Part shown: positions 1 to 8,318 of the stretch, piece after piece
How positions within the stretch are numbered: the stretch's first letter is position 1
How the letters are laid out: every line of letters starts with the position of its first letter
DNA from: Bacillus sp. FJAT-47783
GTDB lineage: Bacteria > Bacillota > Bacilli > Bacillales > Aeribacillaceae
Assembly (NCBI RefSeq): GCF_022808615.1
Contig: NZ_JAKZKS010000019.1
Span: 1-64,000 of the forward strand
Length of the DNA: 64,000 nucleotides
Direction of reading: 5' to 3'
Made by a program: the position numbers and the translations under genes
Notes under the pieces: generated by a model
Databases searched by the model: none
What the model saw: only the letters and a program-made list of their open reading frames with translations
Told to the model about the DNA's origin: nothing

Positions 1-130
1 ATGAACTATGCCCAACGATTAGCAACCTACTGATGATGATAAGGAACACGTTGGTAAGCCGTATGCCTTAATAGGGCACGTACGGTTTGATGAGGGGGTA
101 GCCTTGAAAGAGGTTACCCTACTCTATTCT
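1..130 (+). mobile_element. 3' end of a group II intron (domains V and VI)
   Basis: Bases 56-88 fold as a group II intron domain V: AGCCGUA at 57-63 faces UACGGUU at 81-87, with the catalytic AGC at 57-59 and a short loop. Domain VI follows: GGGGGTAGCC pairs with GGTTACCCT across an A-rich internal loop that would carry the branch-point adenosine. The 3' end is near CTACTCTAT at about 121-129. The reverse transcriptase/maturase expected in domain IV would lie upstream, outside the window. The element ends about 20 bp past the stop codon of the convergent gene at 149-751. The exact 3' boundary is inferred. Confidence 0.8.
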
Positions 131-148
131 TCCAAATTCATGGTCCTT

Positions 149-751
149 TTAACACATTTCTTTTTTCTGTTCTTCAATCATTTCGTTTTTAACATCTTTC
201 AATTCATTTTTGTTAACCATGGAGATGTGCATCAATTCCTCATCGGAAAAACTATGCTTTGCTCGCATTAAATTTTTAAGTACTTCTCGCTTTACTTTTT
301 GAGCAGTATTTGTTTGCAGCATTGCAAGCCTATGCTCGTCCTCAATTTCATTTTTCATTCTTACAATTTCTTCTTTAGGAACATCTAATAAACGTATCGC
401 TAAGTCGTCAGAATAAAAATCTTCCTTCATCATTCGCTCTAAAATTTCTTTTAGCTTTCGATTCAATACCTTATCATTCTCTAAAGGGTGATTTTCACAT
501 ATACTTTCCTGCTCAAAATGACTAAATTTAATATCGTATGACTGACTTGCAACTTCACAAACGGACTCAGAAATTAAAGAATGATAACGACATTCAAGCC
601 AATCAGATGCGAATTGATTTTTAGATTTAACGATGATCACGTCGTTATCAATCTCGATTGTTGTATCTTTAAACCACGTCTCAAAGGAAGGAATGGAAAT
701 TCTTTTATTAATTTTTTCTAAAACTGCATCCCAAAGCATTGTAGCATCCAA
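149..751 (-). CDS. DnaA domain-I protein with tandem helical repeats
   Basis: This is a 200-residue cytoplasmic protein. Residues about 5-70 match the N-terminal domain of DnaA (LWDAVLEKI, SFETWFKDT, KNQFASDWLE), the domain through which DnaA binds DnaB, DnaD and SirA. The AAA+ ATPase and the DnaA-box-binding domain IV are absent, so it is not a replication initiator. The C-terminal half holds two related 40-45-residue helical units, one around SDDLAIRLLDVPKEEI and the other around SDEELMHISMVNKNEL, each followed by a KNEIE/KNEMIE-type charged helix. They look like weak helix-turn-helix repeats. A role in modulating DnaA is only a guess. It stands alone, convergent with the intron end. Confidence 0.75.
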   Translation of the reverse strand: MDATMLWDAVLEKINKRISIPSFETWFKDTTIEIDNDVIIVKSKNQFASDWLECRYHSLISESVCEVASQSYDIKFSHFEQESICENHPLENDKVLNRKLKEILERMMKEDFYSDDLAIRLLDVPKEEIVRMKNEIEDEHRLAMLQTNTAQKVKREVLKNLMRAKHSFSDEELMHISMVNKNELKDVKNEMIEEQKKEMC

Positions 752-1285
752 ATAATACTCATACCCCTTTCTTGTTTCTACTATATGAATTTATTTTAAC
801 ATTTCTTTTTTATTGAGAGAGTGCTTTATGAGTAAAAGTTAGACAATCATAATGTTCATGATCATTTTTTAATTTGAAATTAATTTCTTTATATCAAAAG
901 TAAATGTAGAAACCTAAAATAAATACCAGAAACAAACTGCAACATAACCGAAACTATTAATTTTTTCGAAAATAATTGAAGAATTTCGAAATTATAGTAT
1001 ATATATTTGAAGGTGTTTATAATTTAAAATTTCAGTAAATTAAGATAATTATTTAGTGAGGTGATGTAGTGATAAGAAAAAATGGTTATTTTAGAAGGAG
1101 ATCTTGTTCAAAATCAGGTTAAATTTCAATGTTTTAATCCTCCATTGAAGTATTTCTTCTTCCTTCTCGTTCCACATTGTGATGAAAGAGAAAGTTATTC
1201 ACATGTTCATGATTCTTAAAAATGATAGAAAAAGTATAACGGTTTGTAAGCGGTTAAATTTTGTTGAGTACAAGGGGGTAATGAA
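752..1285. other. AT-rich intergenic region, 534 bp
   Basis: Divergent promoter region between the DnaA_N-domain gene and the BCCT transporter. It is strongly AT-rich and I see no convincing gene. A GTG-initiated 17-codon frame at 1069 has a GAGGTGA upstream but no recognisable product. TGTTCATGAT occurs twice, near 852 and 1204. A possible -10 (TATAAC) lies at 1235-1240, with no good -35, just before a catabolite-response-like site. Confidence 0.5.
1245..1258 (+). promoter_or_regulatory. candidate CcpA cre site
   Basis: TGTAAGCGGTTAAA matches the cre consensus TGWAANCGNTNWCA at 13 of 14 positions; the one mismatch is A for the penultimate C. It lies about 30 bp upstream of the BCCT start and just after a TATAAC -10-like hexamer. 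A bound CcpA would block early transcription of the transporter-lyase operon, as expected for use of a secondary carbon or nitrogen source. Found by eye, not tested against background frequency. Confidence 0.45.
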
Positions 1286-2866
1286 ATGTCATTGGCTACA
1301 AAAAAAGAAAAAGATGTGGAGGTTGAATTCCAGGTAAAACATAGAACGCGTAAAGGTGTATTTTGGCCAGCTTTTCTCGTTGTAGGGGGAGGGGCTGTTC
1401 TCGGAATCGTTAACAACAAAATGTTAACAGACATTTCGATGAACACGTTTTTAGGATCATTACGGAATCTTGGGTGGCTTTATCAAGTTATTTCAATTGT
1501 CGCCTTAATTATTGTGAGTTTAGTGACATTTTCAAAGTTGGGGAATATTCGTTTTGGTGGGGCTGATGCGAAGCCTAAGTTCTCGTTCGGTGTTTGGTTT
1601 GCGATGGCGTTAACAGGGGGGATTGCGACAGGCGTCGTTACATATGGCGTGAATGAACCTATTATTTATTTTGGAAATATTTATGGAGAGATGGCACAAA
1701 CCGGAGTTGAACCTGGAACATCTCTTGCTGCTATTTACGCGATTGGCAGAAGCTTTTACAATTGGACTTTTATTCCGTATGCCATGTACTCTTTATCAGG
1801 TTTAATTATGGCGTATATGTATTTTAATCGTAAGAAGTCTCTTACCGTTACAGCAACGTTGACTCCACTTTTTGGTGATAAAGTAACGAAAGGAATATGG
1901 ACAAATATTATTGATACGTTAGCTGTATTAGCGATTGCTTTAGGATTGGCATCTTCATTAGGGGCAGGATTGGCGTTAGTAGGTTCAGGTATTGAGACAA
2001 CATATGGCATTCAACAGGGGCCGCTCATGTGGTTTGTGTTAACGGTTATTATTACAGCTACGTTTACGGTTTCCTCGTTAAAAGGGTTGGATAAAGGAAT
2101 TCGTAAATTATCAGATATCAACGCAAAAATATTTTATGTTTTATTAATTGCACTTATCATTATAGGGCCTACGGTATATATTTTGCGTACGTCTACCGCT
2201 GGTTTAGCTTATTGGCTCCAAAATTTTTGGGGATGGGGGCTTGATCCAATCGATTTAGGTGGAGAAGCACTTGTAATGTGGTGGACGTTGTATGACTGGG
2301 CCATCTGGATCGCTTATGCACCACTTATGGGTATCTTCCTAGCCGTTATTTCGTATGGTCGAACGATTCGCCAATTTATGTTTATTAACTGGATTTTACC
2401 GGCTGTTTTCAGTATTATCTGGTTCGGTATTTGGGGGGGGACAGCTTTACATTGGGAACAAAACAACGTTGTCGATTTAGTTGAGACAATTAAGAATAGC
2501 GGGGCTGTTGCTGGATTATGGACATTTTTAGAGAATTTACCTTTAGGGGTGGTGATCATTCCAGTTGTTATGATTGCGTTAATTCTTTCCTTTGCGACTG
2601 CAGCAGATTCAATGGTTCGAACGATTGCATCTATGTGTACATCGAACATCGAACATGATGAAGAACCTGCTAATTGGAAAAAACTTCTATGGGCATTATC
2701 CATTGGCGTCATTGCGTTTGTCATGGTTGCCTTTGCAGGTGGGGCACAAGGAGTGGATGGTGTTAAGTACTTAGCAGCAGCTGGCGGATCTGCTGTATTA
2801 TTTGTTTTCGTGTTACAAGTAGCTTCCGCCATTAAAATGTTTTTCATCGATAAAATCGAAAAGTAA
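1286..2866 (+). CDS. BCCT-family transporter for a quaternary ammonium compound
   Basis: This is a 526-residue, 12-helix secondary transporter of the betaine/carnitine/choline family. Visible motifs are GVNEPIIYFG in helix 4 and the helix-8 segment WAIWIAYAPLMGIFLAVIS followed by GRTIRQF. By-eye comparison with BetP (WAWWISWSPF) shows the aromatic box only partly kept: I replaces one Trp and Y another. The substrate is therefore probably not glycine betaine itself. AAGGGGG lies 6 nt before the ATG. The stop is 27 bp from the next gene, an MIO-less lyase, so the two form an operon. Together they suggest uptake of a betainised amino acid such as ergothioneine or hercynine. The family is sure, the substrate is inferred. 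Confidence 0.85.
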   Translation: MSLATKKEKDVEVEFQVKHRTRKGVFWPAFLVVGGGAVLGIVNNKMLTDISMNTFLGSLRNLGWLYQVISIVALIIVSLVTFSKLGNIRFGGADAKPKFSFGVWFAMALTGGIATGVVTYGVNEPIIYFGNIYGEMAQTGVEPGTSLAAIYAIGRSFYNWTFIPYAMYSLSGLIMAYMYFNRKKSLTVTATLTPLFGDKVTKGIWTNIIDTLAVLAIALGLASSLGAGLALVGSGIETTYGIQQGPLMWFVLTVIITATFTVSSLKGLDKGIRKLSDINAKIFYVLLIALIIIGPTVYILRTSTAGLAYWLQNFWGWGLDPIDLGGEALVMWWTLYDWAIWIAYAPLMGIFLAVISYGRTIRQFMFINWILPAVFSIIWFGIWGGTALHWEQNNVVDLVETIKNSGAVAGLWTFLENLPLGVVIIPVVMIALILSFATAADSMVRTIASMCTSNIEHDEEPANWKKLLWALSIGVIAFVMVAFAGGAQGVDGVKYLAAAGGSAVLFVFVLQVASAIKMFFIDKIEK

Positions 2867-2893
2867 CGTATGTGAAAGAAGTGAGGGAGAAAA

Positions 2894-4432
2894 ATGAATC
2901 CTAAAGATATCAAAACAGTAACGCTAGGGGAACCCTTGACATTAGAAGAATTCATTGCCGTTGCTCGTTTCGGTGCGAATGTGGAATTTTCACATAAGTA
3001 TCGTAAGCGAGTAGAACAATCCTCTCAGCTTGTAAAAAAGTGGATTTCTGAAGGCAATGTGATGTATGGCGTGAATACTGGATTTGGGGCTTTGTATAAA
3101 CAAATTATTTCGTCAGAGGAAACGACACAATTACAAAGAAATATTTTATTATCCCATGCTACTTCGGTCGGAGAACCGTTAGCAGAAGAAGACGTTAGGG
3201 CGACGATCTTGATGGTTTTACAAAATTTAGGTAAAGGATATTCAGGAGTAAGGGTTGAAACGTTAGATATGTATCGTCATTTTTTAAATCTTGGCCTTAC
3301 TCCATTTGCCCCTCGCGAAGGATCTGTCGGCTATTTAAGTATTGAGGCTCATATGGCGCTCGTATTGATTGGGGAGGGGAGTGCTTATGTGAATGGGGAG
3401 CTTCTGCCGGCTAAAGATGCCTTAGACAAAGTGGGATTAAAACCGATTGTTCTTGCAGCGAAAGAAGGTTTGGCACTTACTAGCGGGACGACAAGTCCTA
3501 CAGGAATCGGAGCATTAGCGTTATACGATATGATAAAGGCGGCCAAAGCCGCTGATATCATTGGTGCCATGACAGTAGAAGTTCTTAAGGGAACAACACG
3601 CGCCTTTGATGAACGATTAATGAGCGTTCGACCTCATCATGAACAAAAGAATACAGCGGCTAACATTCGTAAACTATTAGCAGACTCTGAAATGGCGAAA
3701 GAATTCAAGGATTATCGCCTGCAAGATGCGCTCTCATTACGTTGTATCCCACAGCTACACGGGGCAGCAAAGAAATCGTTTCATGATGCATTAAAAACGA
3801 TTGAGATTGAAATGAATGCATGTTCAGATAACCCCGTTTTATGGCCAGACGAAGAAAAGGGAGGAGCGATATCCGGGGGCAATTGCGATTCATCTTATGT
3901 AGGAATTGAATTGGATTCCGCCTGTATTGCCGCCACAACGATTGCTAAAATGTCAGAACGTCGCAACAATCGGATTATTAACGGCCAGCTTTCAGGCTAC
4001 CCATCCTTTCTTATTCAAAAAGCAGGACTCAACTCTGGTGTTATGATTCCACAATATTCACAAGCCGGTTTATTAAATGATATGAAAATGTTGTCTCATC
4101 CGGCAACAGTGGATAATATCCCAACATGTGCAGACCAAGAAGACTATGTCGGAATGGGGTACAATGCAGCGAAAAAAGCACGCGAAGTAGCAAAGAAGCT
4201 TGAATATATATTAGCGATTGAATTGTTATCCGTATACTTTGCCCACCAATTTGTCAGAAACGACTTGTTGCCAGGATCTGCCACAAGGGCAGTTTTAGAG
4301 CGAATCGCTCACGATGTACCAAAAATGGAAGAGGACATGTTTTTGTATCCTCATATTGAAAAGATAAGAAAATTCATTCATTCAGGTGAGATTATTGAAT
4401 GTGTGGAAGATATGATTGGGGAATTATTCTAA
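2894..4432 (+). CDS. HAL/PAL-fold lyase lacking the MIO triad; candidate ergothionase
   Basis: This is a 512-residue protein with the full aromatic amino-acid lyase fold: MYGVNTGFG with the catalytic Tyr, LSHATSVGEPL, EMNACSDNPV, SGGNCD, SERRNNRI and QEDYVGM. Histidine ammonia-lyase has GSVG-ASG-DLAPLAH, where ASG cyclises to the MIO electrophile. Here G143-S-V-G146 runs straight into YLSIEAH, an exact three-residue deletion of ASG. Two residues that contact MIO also change: NGT becomes SGT (KEGLALTSGTT) and PYSLRC becomes ALSLRC. MIO-independent members are known: ergothionase removes trimethylamine from ergothioneine, which needs no MIO because the leaving group is already quaternary. Cotranscription with a BCCT transporter fits that reaction. 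The fold and the missing triad are seen; the substrate is inferred. No thiourocanate-degrading genes are nearby. Confidence 0.7.
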   Translation: MNPKDIKTVTLGEPLTLEEFIAVARFGANVEFSHKYRKRVEQSSQLVKKWISEGNVMYGVNTGFGALYKQIISSEETTQLQRNILLSHATSVGEPLAEEDVRATILMVLQNLGKGYSGVRVETLDMYRHFLNLGLTPFAPREGSVGYLSIEAHMALVLIGEGSAYVNGELLPAKDALDKVGLKPIVLAAKEGLALTSGTTSPTGIGALALYDMIKAAKAADIIGAMTVEVLKGTTRAFDERLMSVRPHHEQKNTAANIRKLLADSEMAKEFKDYRLQDALSLRCIPQLHGAAKKSFHDALKTIEIEMNACSDNPVLWPDEEKGGAISGGNCDSSYVGIELDSACIAATTIAKMSERRNNRIINGQLSGYPSFLIQKAGLNSGVMIPQYSQAGLLNDMKMLSHPATVDNIPTCADQEDYVGMGYNAAKKAREVAKKLEYILAIELLSVYFAHQFVRNDLLPGSATRAVLERIAHDVPKMEEDMFLYPHIEKIRKFIHSGEIIECVEDMIGELF

Positions 4433-4909
4433 ATAATGCTCTTAGTAAATAAATGAAAGAAATATTTATAATTATAAATGTTATACTTGTATAATTCGAA
4501 AAGGAAGAGCGATAAGATGCTCTTCTTTTTCAATGTTTAATTAGTGATTGATTATCAAAATCACAATACTTACTTCACAACAGTTGTTATAAATTTTTTA
4601 GAAAAATCTCCTGCCTTTTACAAAGGTTTAAGTGAAATTTTGAAACTTTTGGCAATGTACAATCGTATAACATACAAACCTATTTAGAAATAAAAATAGC
4701 ACATCAACATGTCGTTGGCATTGAAACTTGGAGAAACAAATACTTTGTTTCTTCTAAATTATTACAATAGACCTATCAACGAGTTTGTTTGGATCAAAGG
4801 GTGCGAACGCCGATTCAGCATATAATATGTATGTATGCATTAACTAATCATTTCGTAGTAAAAATAAAATTTGGCTTACCCATTAGAATCATGAAAGGAC
4901 GTGTTCACG
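4433..4909. other. intergenic region, 477 bp
   Basis: It holds the terminator of the lyase operon (4504-4530) and a perfect 9-bp hairpin with a 3-nt loop at 4732-4752 (AGAAACAAA/TTTGTTTCT), whose role is unclear because no T-run follows. The rest is AT-rich. A frame at 4789-4998 has no ribosome-binding site and overlaps the better-supported gene at 4910; I do not call it. Confidence 0.5.
4504..4530 (+). terminator. intrinsic terminator of the BCCT-lyase operon
   Basis: Perfect 7-bp stem GAAGAGC/GCTCTTC around an 8-nt loop, followed by TTTTT. It lies about 70 bp after the lyase stop codon. Confidence 0.85.
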
Positions 4910-5095
4910 ATGAATGGATGGCTGATTCTCATTGGTGGTCTTGTAACTTTAGGAGCGGTTGTAGACATTACCGTGAAGAAGTGGAAATTAAATATTGATC
5001 CAGAAGAAGGTGCGAAAAACGCTTCCGAGTCTGAACGTGTGTATATGGAGACCTATTTACATGAAGTAAGAAATGAAAATGATCATCAATTGTAG
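4910..5095 (+). CDS. small single-pass membrane protein, unknown function
   Basis: 61 residues. An N-terminal hydrophobic helix (WLILIGGLVTLGAVVDI) is followed by a charged cytoplasmic tail rich in Glu, Lys and Asn. AAAGGA at 4893-4898 lies 11 nt before the ATG; a GTG at 4901 in the same frame is too close to it. A strong hairpin follows 6 bp after the stop, supporting a real monocistronic gene. I do not recognise the family. Confidence 0.6.
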   Translation: MNGWLILIGGLVTLGAVVDITVKKWKLNIDPEEGAKNASESERVYMETYLHEVRNENDHQL

Positions 5096-5101
5096 AAAAA
5101 A

Positions 5102-5134
5102 GAAGGTGAGCTCCTTATATGGTAGCTCACCTTC
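5102..5134. terminator. bidirectional terminator between the small gene and fnr
   Basis: Perfect 11-bp stem GAAGGTGAGCT/AGCTCACCTTC. A run of A precedes it on the plus strand, giving a T-run for the minus strand, so it suits the convergent fnr; on the plus strand the tail is only pyrimidine-rich. Confidence 0.8.
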
Positions 5135-5183
5135 CTCCCTTACTCTGCTTGATTTTGGTCTGTTCTGCTAAATTTGTATTTAA

Positions 5184-5870
5184 CTAATCAATCCGACAAA
5201 AGTCAACTGGGCATTGTTCACAATTAATCTCACGTTTTAAATGTTCTAAATCATGAACAATAATTTTTCCATTTATCATGGAAATAATCTTGTTTTTCTT
5301 TAATTCACTGAGCATACGGTTGACGCTTTCGCGAGCGGTACCGCAAAAGTTGGCTAGCTGTTGGTTCGTCAACGTTAAGTCAATAAAAATTCCATCCTCT
5401 TTTTCAATCCCGTAGCTGTTCGTTAGTCGTATTAAAGTGGAGTATAACGCACCTTTTTTACCGTGCAAAATTAAATCCCTTATTTTTGTATGTATACGGC
5501 GGTATTGATCACTCATCCATTTCATTAATTCCATACTTAAATGATGATTGTGTGAAAGCTCAGATTCCAAAGTCTCTTTTGAAATAACGGCGACTTCACT
5601 ATCAATTATGGCTTTTGCATTTAACATATAGTGAGACTGGTCTGAAAAAATGGATAACTCGCCGAAAAGGTCATCTTTTTGACAAATGCGAAGGCAAAGC
5701 TCTTTACCATCTGGCGTAACTTTACTAATTTGAATGATTCCTTCTTTAATGATAAATAAGTCTTTTGCCACCATGCCTTCTTGAAATAAAAAATCACCTT
5801 TTGAGACTTTTTTCACATTATGGTGAAAGGTCATTAATGTTGCTAAAGAATTTTTTTCTAGAGATGCCAA
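5184..5870 (-). CDS. fnr: anaerobic regulator Fnr, Bacillus type with Fe-S cluster
   Basis: 228-residue Crp/Fnr-family regulator. The cNMP-like sensor domain is at about 15-130, a dimerisation helix follows, and the winged helix has recognition segment FCGTARESVNRML. The C-terminus carries C217-x2-C220-x4-C225 (CEQCPVDFC), the same spacing as the three cluster cysteines of B. subtilis Fnr. D132 in KIRDLILHG matches its fourth ligand Asp141. So this is the oxygen-sensing [4Fe-4S] activator of anaerobic respiration rather than a cAMP receptor. The start is a TTG with AAGGGTG 7 nt upstream; no ATG fits. It lies divergently from the molybdenum-cofactor operon, which nitrate reductase needs. I found no perfect Fnr box between them. 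Confidence 0.9.
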   Translation of the reverse strand: MASLEKNSLATLMTFHHNVKKVSKGDFLFQEGMVAKDLFIIKEGIIQISKVTPDGKELCLRICQKDDLFGELSIFSDQSHYMLNAKAIIDSEVAVISKETLESELSHNHHLSMELMKWMSDQYRRIHTKIRDLILHGKKGALYSTLIRLTNSYGIEKEDGIFIDLTLTNQQLANFCGTARESVNRMLSELKKNKIISMINGKIIVHDLEHLKREINCEQCPVDFCRID

Positions 5871-6061
5871 ATATGTACACCCTTTCTTACCCTATTACGG
5901 TACTTCTATTTTATTACAATCTTCTTCGTGAATCTATAAACAAAATCTAAAATGTGAAGAAAGTTTGAAATCATTGCGACAAATTATTGTTTGTTAAAAA
6001 TGTCATATAGTTTGAAACGAGTATTTGATATGATAAAGAAAAATAAGTTGGAGGAAAACTG

Positions 6062-7342
6062 ATGGTTGAAAGACGAACACCGATTCCAATAGAAGAAGCT
6101 GTAAAAAAAGTGATGTGCCGAGCAAAACGAGGCGAAATCGAACATGTACCGATTGTAAAGAGCAATGGGCGTTATGTCGCTGTCGATATTGTGGCCGATC
6201 ATGACGTGCCACCGTTTAACCGCTCCCCGTACGATGGTTTTGTTATTCGAGCGGAAGACTCATTGAGCGCAACAGAGAGTCAACCAGTTGAATTTGAGAT
6301 TATTGATTCCATCGGAGCGGGTGTTGTATCCGAAAAGACAATAGGTCCAAATGAGGCAGTACGGATTATGACAGGCGCTCAACTGCCAGCTGGGGGAGAT
6401 GCGGTCGTCATGTATGAATTAACGAAAGAGTTTGTTCGTGACGGCAAACCGTATATGTCTATAAAACGGCCGTTTCAAAAGTGGTCGAACATTTCCTTTC
6501 AAGGGGAGGACACGAAAAAAGGCGAGGTTCTCGTTAAAGGAGGTACATATATAAACCCGGGCGTTATGGCTTTACTTGCCACGTTCGGTTATGATAAAGT
6601 TCCGGTTGTGAAAAAACCAACGATTGGGATTTTATCAACAGGCACCGAGCTTTTAGATGTTCATGAACCACTCGCTCCTGGAAAAATTCGTAACAGCAAT
6701 GCATACATGGTTTATTCACAAGTAATTCGAAGCGGGGCAATTCCGAAGCTTTATGCCCATAAAAGCGACGACATAGAAGCTTGCTTCGAGGCAGTTCAAT
6801 CTGCCCTGCTTGAAGTTGACATGTTAATCACGACAGGCGGTGTATCAGTCGGCGACTACGATTTTTTACCTGAGATTTATAAACGATTAGGTGCAAACGT
6901 ACTATTTAATAAAATTGGGATGCGGCCAGGTAGTGTGACAACGGTTGCTGAGCATAATGGTAAGTGGTTATTTGGTTTATCTGGAAACCCATCTGCGTGC
7001 TTTGTTGGCTATGAATTATTTGTCCGTCCTTTAATTAAATATACATTGTATTCAAACGAACCGCATGCCACCGTGATCCAAGCGTATTTAACGAAAGATT
7101 TTCCAAAGCCGAACCCCTTTACTCGTTTTGTTCGCAGTCGAATCGATTGGGAAGAAGGAAAAGTTATGGTAACACCTGTCGGCTTAGATAAATCGAGCAT
7201 GGTTTCAAGTTTAAGTGAAGTAAACGCCTTAATCGTCTTGCCAGGTGGCACGAGAGGTTATGAAAAAGGAATGCTCGTAAACGTATTTCTCCTAGATGAA
7301 CAAAAAGGTTGTGAATGGCCGTGGGGAAACATCAAAAAATAA
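6062..7342 (+). CDS. moeA: molybdopterin molybdenumtransferase MoeA
   Basis: 426 residues. It inserts molybdate into adenylylated molybdopterin to form molybdenum cofactor in the cytoplasm. Family signatures are visible in order: DHDVPPFNRSPYDGFVI, IMTGAQLPAGGDAVVMYE, the MoCF-type core ILSTGTELL and TTGGVSVGDYDF, then GLSGNPSACFVGYELF and a C-terminal beta domain. TTGGAGGA precedes the ATG. It is the first gene of moeA-mobB-moaE-moaD; the last 28 bp overlap mobB, indicating translational coupling. Divergent fnr suggests use for anaerobic molybdoenzymes. Confidence 0.95.
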   Translation: MVERRTPIPIEEAVKKVMCRAKRGEIEHVPIVKSNGRYVAVDIVADHDVPPFNRSPYDGFVIRAEDSLSATESQPVEFEIIDSIGAGVVSEKTIGPNEAVRIMTGAQLPAGGDAVVMYELTKEFVRDGKPYMSIKRPFQKWSNISFQGEDTKKGEVLVKGGTYINPGVMALLATFGYDKVPVVKKPTIGILSTGTELLDVHEPLAPGKIRNSNAYMVYSQVIRSGAIPKLYAHKSDDIEACFEAVQSALLEVDMLITTGGVSVGDYDFLPEIYKRLGANVLFNKIGMRPGSVTTVAEHNGKWLFGLSGNPSACFVGYELFVRPLIKYTLYSNEPHATVIQAYLTKDFPKPNPFTRFVRSRIDWEEGKVMVTPVGLDKSSMVSSLSEVNALIVLPGGTRGYEKGMLVNVFLLDEQKGCEWPWGNIKK

Positions 7343-7842
7343 TCCAAGTTGTCGGCTACAAAAATTGCGGGAAAACAACGTTAATGGAAGCGTTAGTTCG
7401 TGAGTTTTCAGAGCGAAATGTGAAAGTTGGAACGATCAAGCATCACGGCCATGAAGGAAATCCGCCGGATGTAGAGGAGCGATTCCGTGACCATCACCGT
7501 CACTTTCGGCAAGGGGCCTATGTGTCGTCTGTGGAAGGGAATGGGGAATTTCATATGCAATTGAAAATGGAAGAGTCAAACGTAAAGCAAATTCTTTCAT
7601 TATATCAAATGTTTCCACTTGATCTCATTTTAATAGAAGGATATAAGCATGCCCCGTTTCCGAAGGTTGTACTCCTTCGTTCAAAAGAGGATGAGCATCT
7701 TGTACAATCATTGAAAAACATTTGCTGTGTGATTTCTACAGAACCGTTAACAACAGCACTTCCATCTTCTTGTAAACAGTTTAAATTCGATGAAAAAGAA
7801 GCTTACATACAGTGGATATGCAATCAAATGGAGGGAAGTTGA
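7315..7842 (+). CDS. mobB: molybdopterin-guanine dinucleotide biosynthesis adapter MobB
   Basis: 175-residue P-loop GTPase-like protein that assists MobA in attaching GMP to molybdopterin. The Walker A is GYKNCGKTTL (the usual Ser is Cys here), followed by KVGTIKHHGH, which is typical of MobB, and LILIEGYKHAPFPKVVLLR. AAAAAGG lies 6 nt before the ATG, inside moeA. Its stop overlaps the start of moaE (TGATG). No mobA is seen in the window. Confidence 0.92.
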   Translation: MAVGKHQKIIQVVGYKNCGKTTLMEALVREFSERNVKVGTIKHHGHEGNPPDVEERFRDHHRHFRQGAYVSSVEGNGEFHMQLKMEESNVKQILSLYQMFPLDLILIEGYKHAPFPKVVLLRSKEDEHLVQSLKNICCVISTEPLTTALPSSCKQFKFDEKEAYIQWICNQMEGS

Positions 7843-8318
7843 TGAGTTTTTCTTTATATGAAGTGACGAATGAGCCAATTTCAGTCGAGACCGTTGTGCA
7901 AAAAGTCATTCGCCCTGAAGCGGGAGCAGTCACAACATTTATTGGAACAGTAAGAGAATGGACGAATGGCAAGCGAACACTTTTTTTGCAGTATGAGGCT
8001 TATGAAAAAATGGCGATTAGCATGTTAAAGAAAATTGGCGATGAAATAAAAGAAAAATGGCCTGATGCGAAATGTGCCATCACGCATCGCGTTGGAAAAC
8101 TGGAAATATCGGACATTGCCGTTGTTATAGCCGTTTCCACACCGCATCGTATTGATGCTTATGAAGCGAATCAATATGCGATTGAACGGATTAAACAAAT
8201 TGTTCCGATATGGAAAAAAGAACATTGGGAAGATGGCGAGATGTGGGTAGGAGACCAGCTTGAAACAACAGCCTATCCAAGTGGAGAACCAGGGGAAAGG
8301 GTGAAAGAACATGATTAA
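7842..8318 (+). CDS. moaE: molybdopterin synthase large subunit MoaE
   Basis: 158 residues. Catalytic subunit that converts cyclic pyranopterin monophosphate to molybdopterin, using sulfur carried by MoaD. Motifs: AGAVTTFIGTVREW, LQYEAYEKMA, ITHRVGKLEI and PIWKKEHWEDGEMWV, which contains the conserved active-site lysines. The ATG at 7842 overlaps the mobB stop and has GGAGGGA 5-6 nt upstream; a GTG 30 nt earlier in the same frame has no such site. The 3' end overlaps moaD by 8 bp. Confidence 0.95.
   Translation: MSFSLYEVTNEPISVETVVQKVIRPEAGAVTTFIGTVREWTNGKRTLFLQYEAYEKMAISMLKKIGDEIKEKWPDAKCAITHRVGKLEISDIAVVIAVSTPHRIDAYEANQYAIERIKQIVPIWKKEHWEDGEMWVGDQLETTAYPSGEPGERVKEHD

Noticed and set aside
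2314-2955. 213-codon minus-strand frame antisense to the BCCT gene
   Set aside because: Shadow of a conserved membrane protein in the other frame; spans the BCCT-lyase junction.
4789-4998. 69-codon frame upstream of the 61-residue gene
   Set aside because: No ribosome-binding site, overlaps the better-supported ATG 4910 frame, and starts far upstream in AT-rich intergenic DNA.
5871-6061. Fnr box between fnr and moeA
   Set aside because: The best candidate, CGTGA-N6-AAACA near 5926, matches only 7 of 10 consensus positions; not supported.
5971-6212. Overlapping minus-strand frames opposite the moeA start
   Set aside because: Shadows of moeA without sites or codon pattern of their own.
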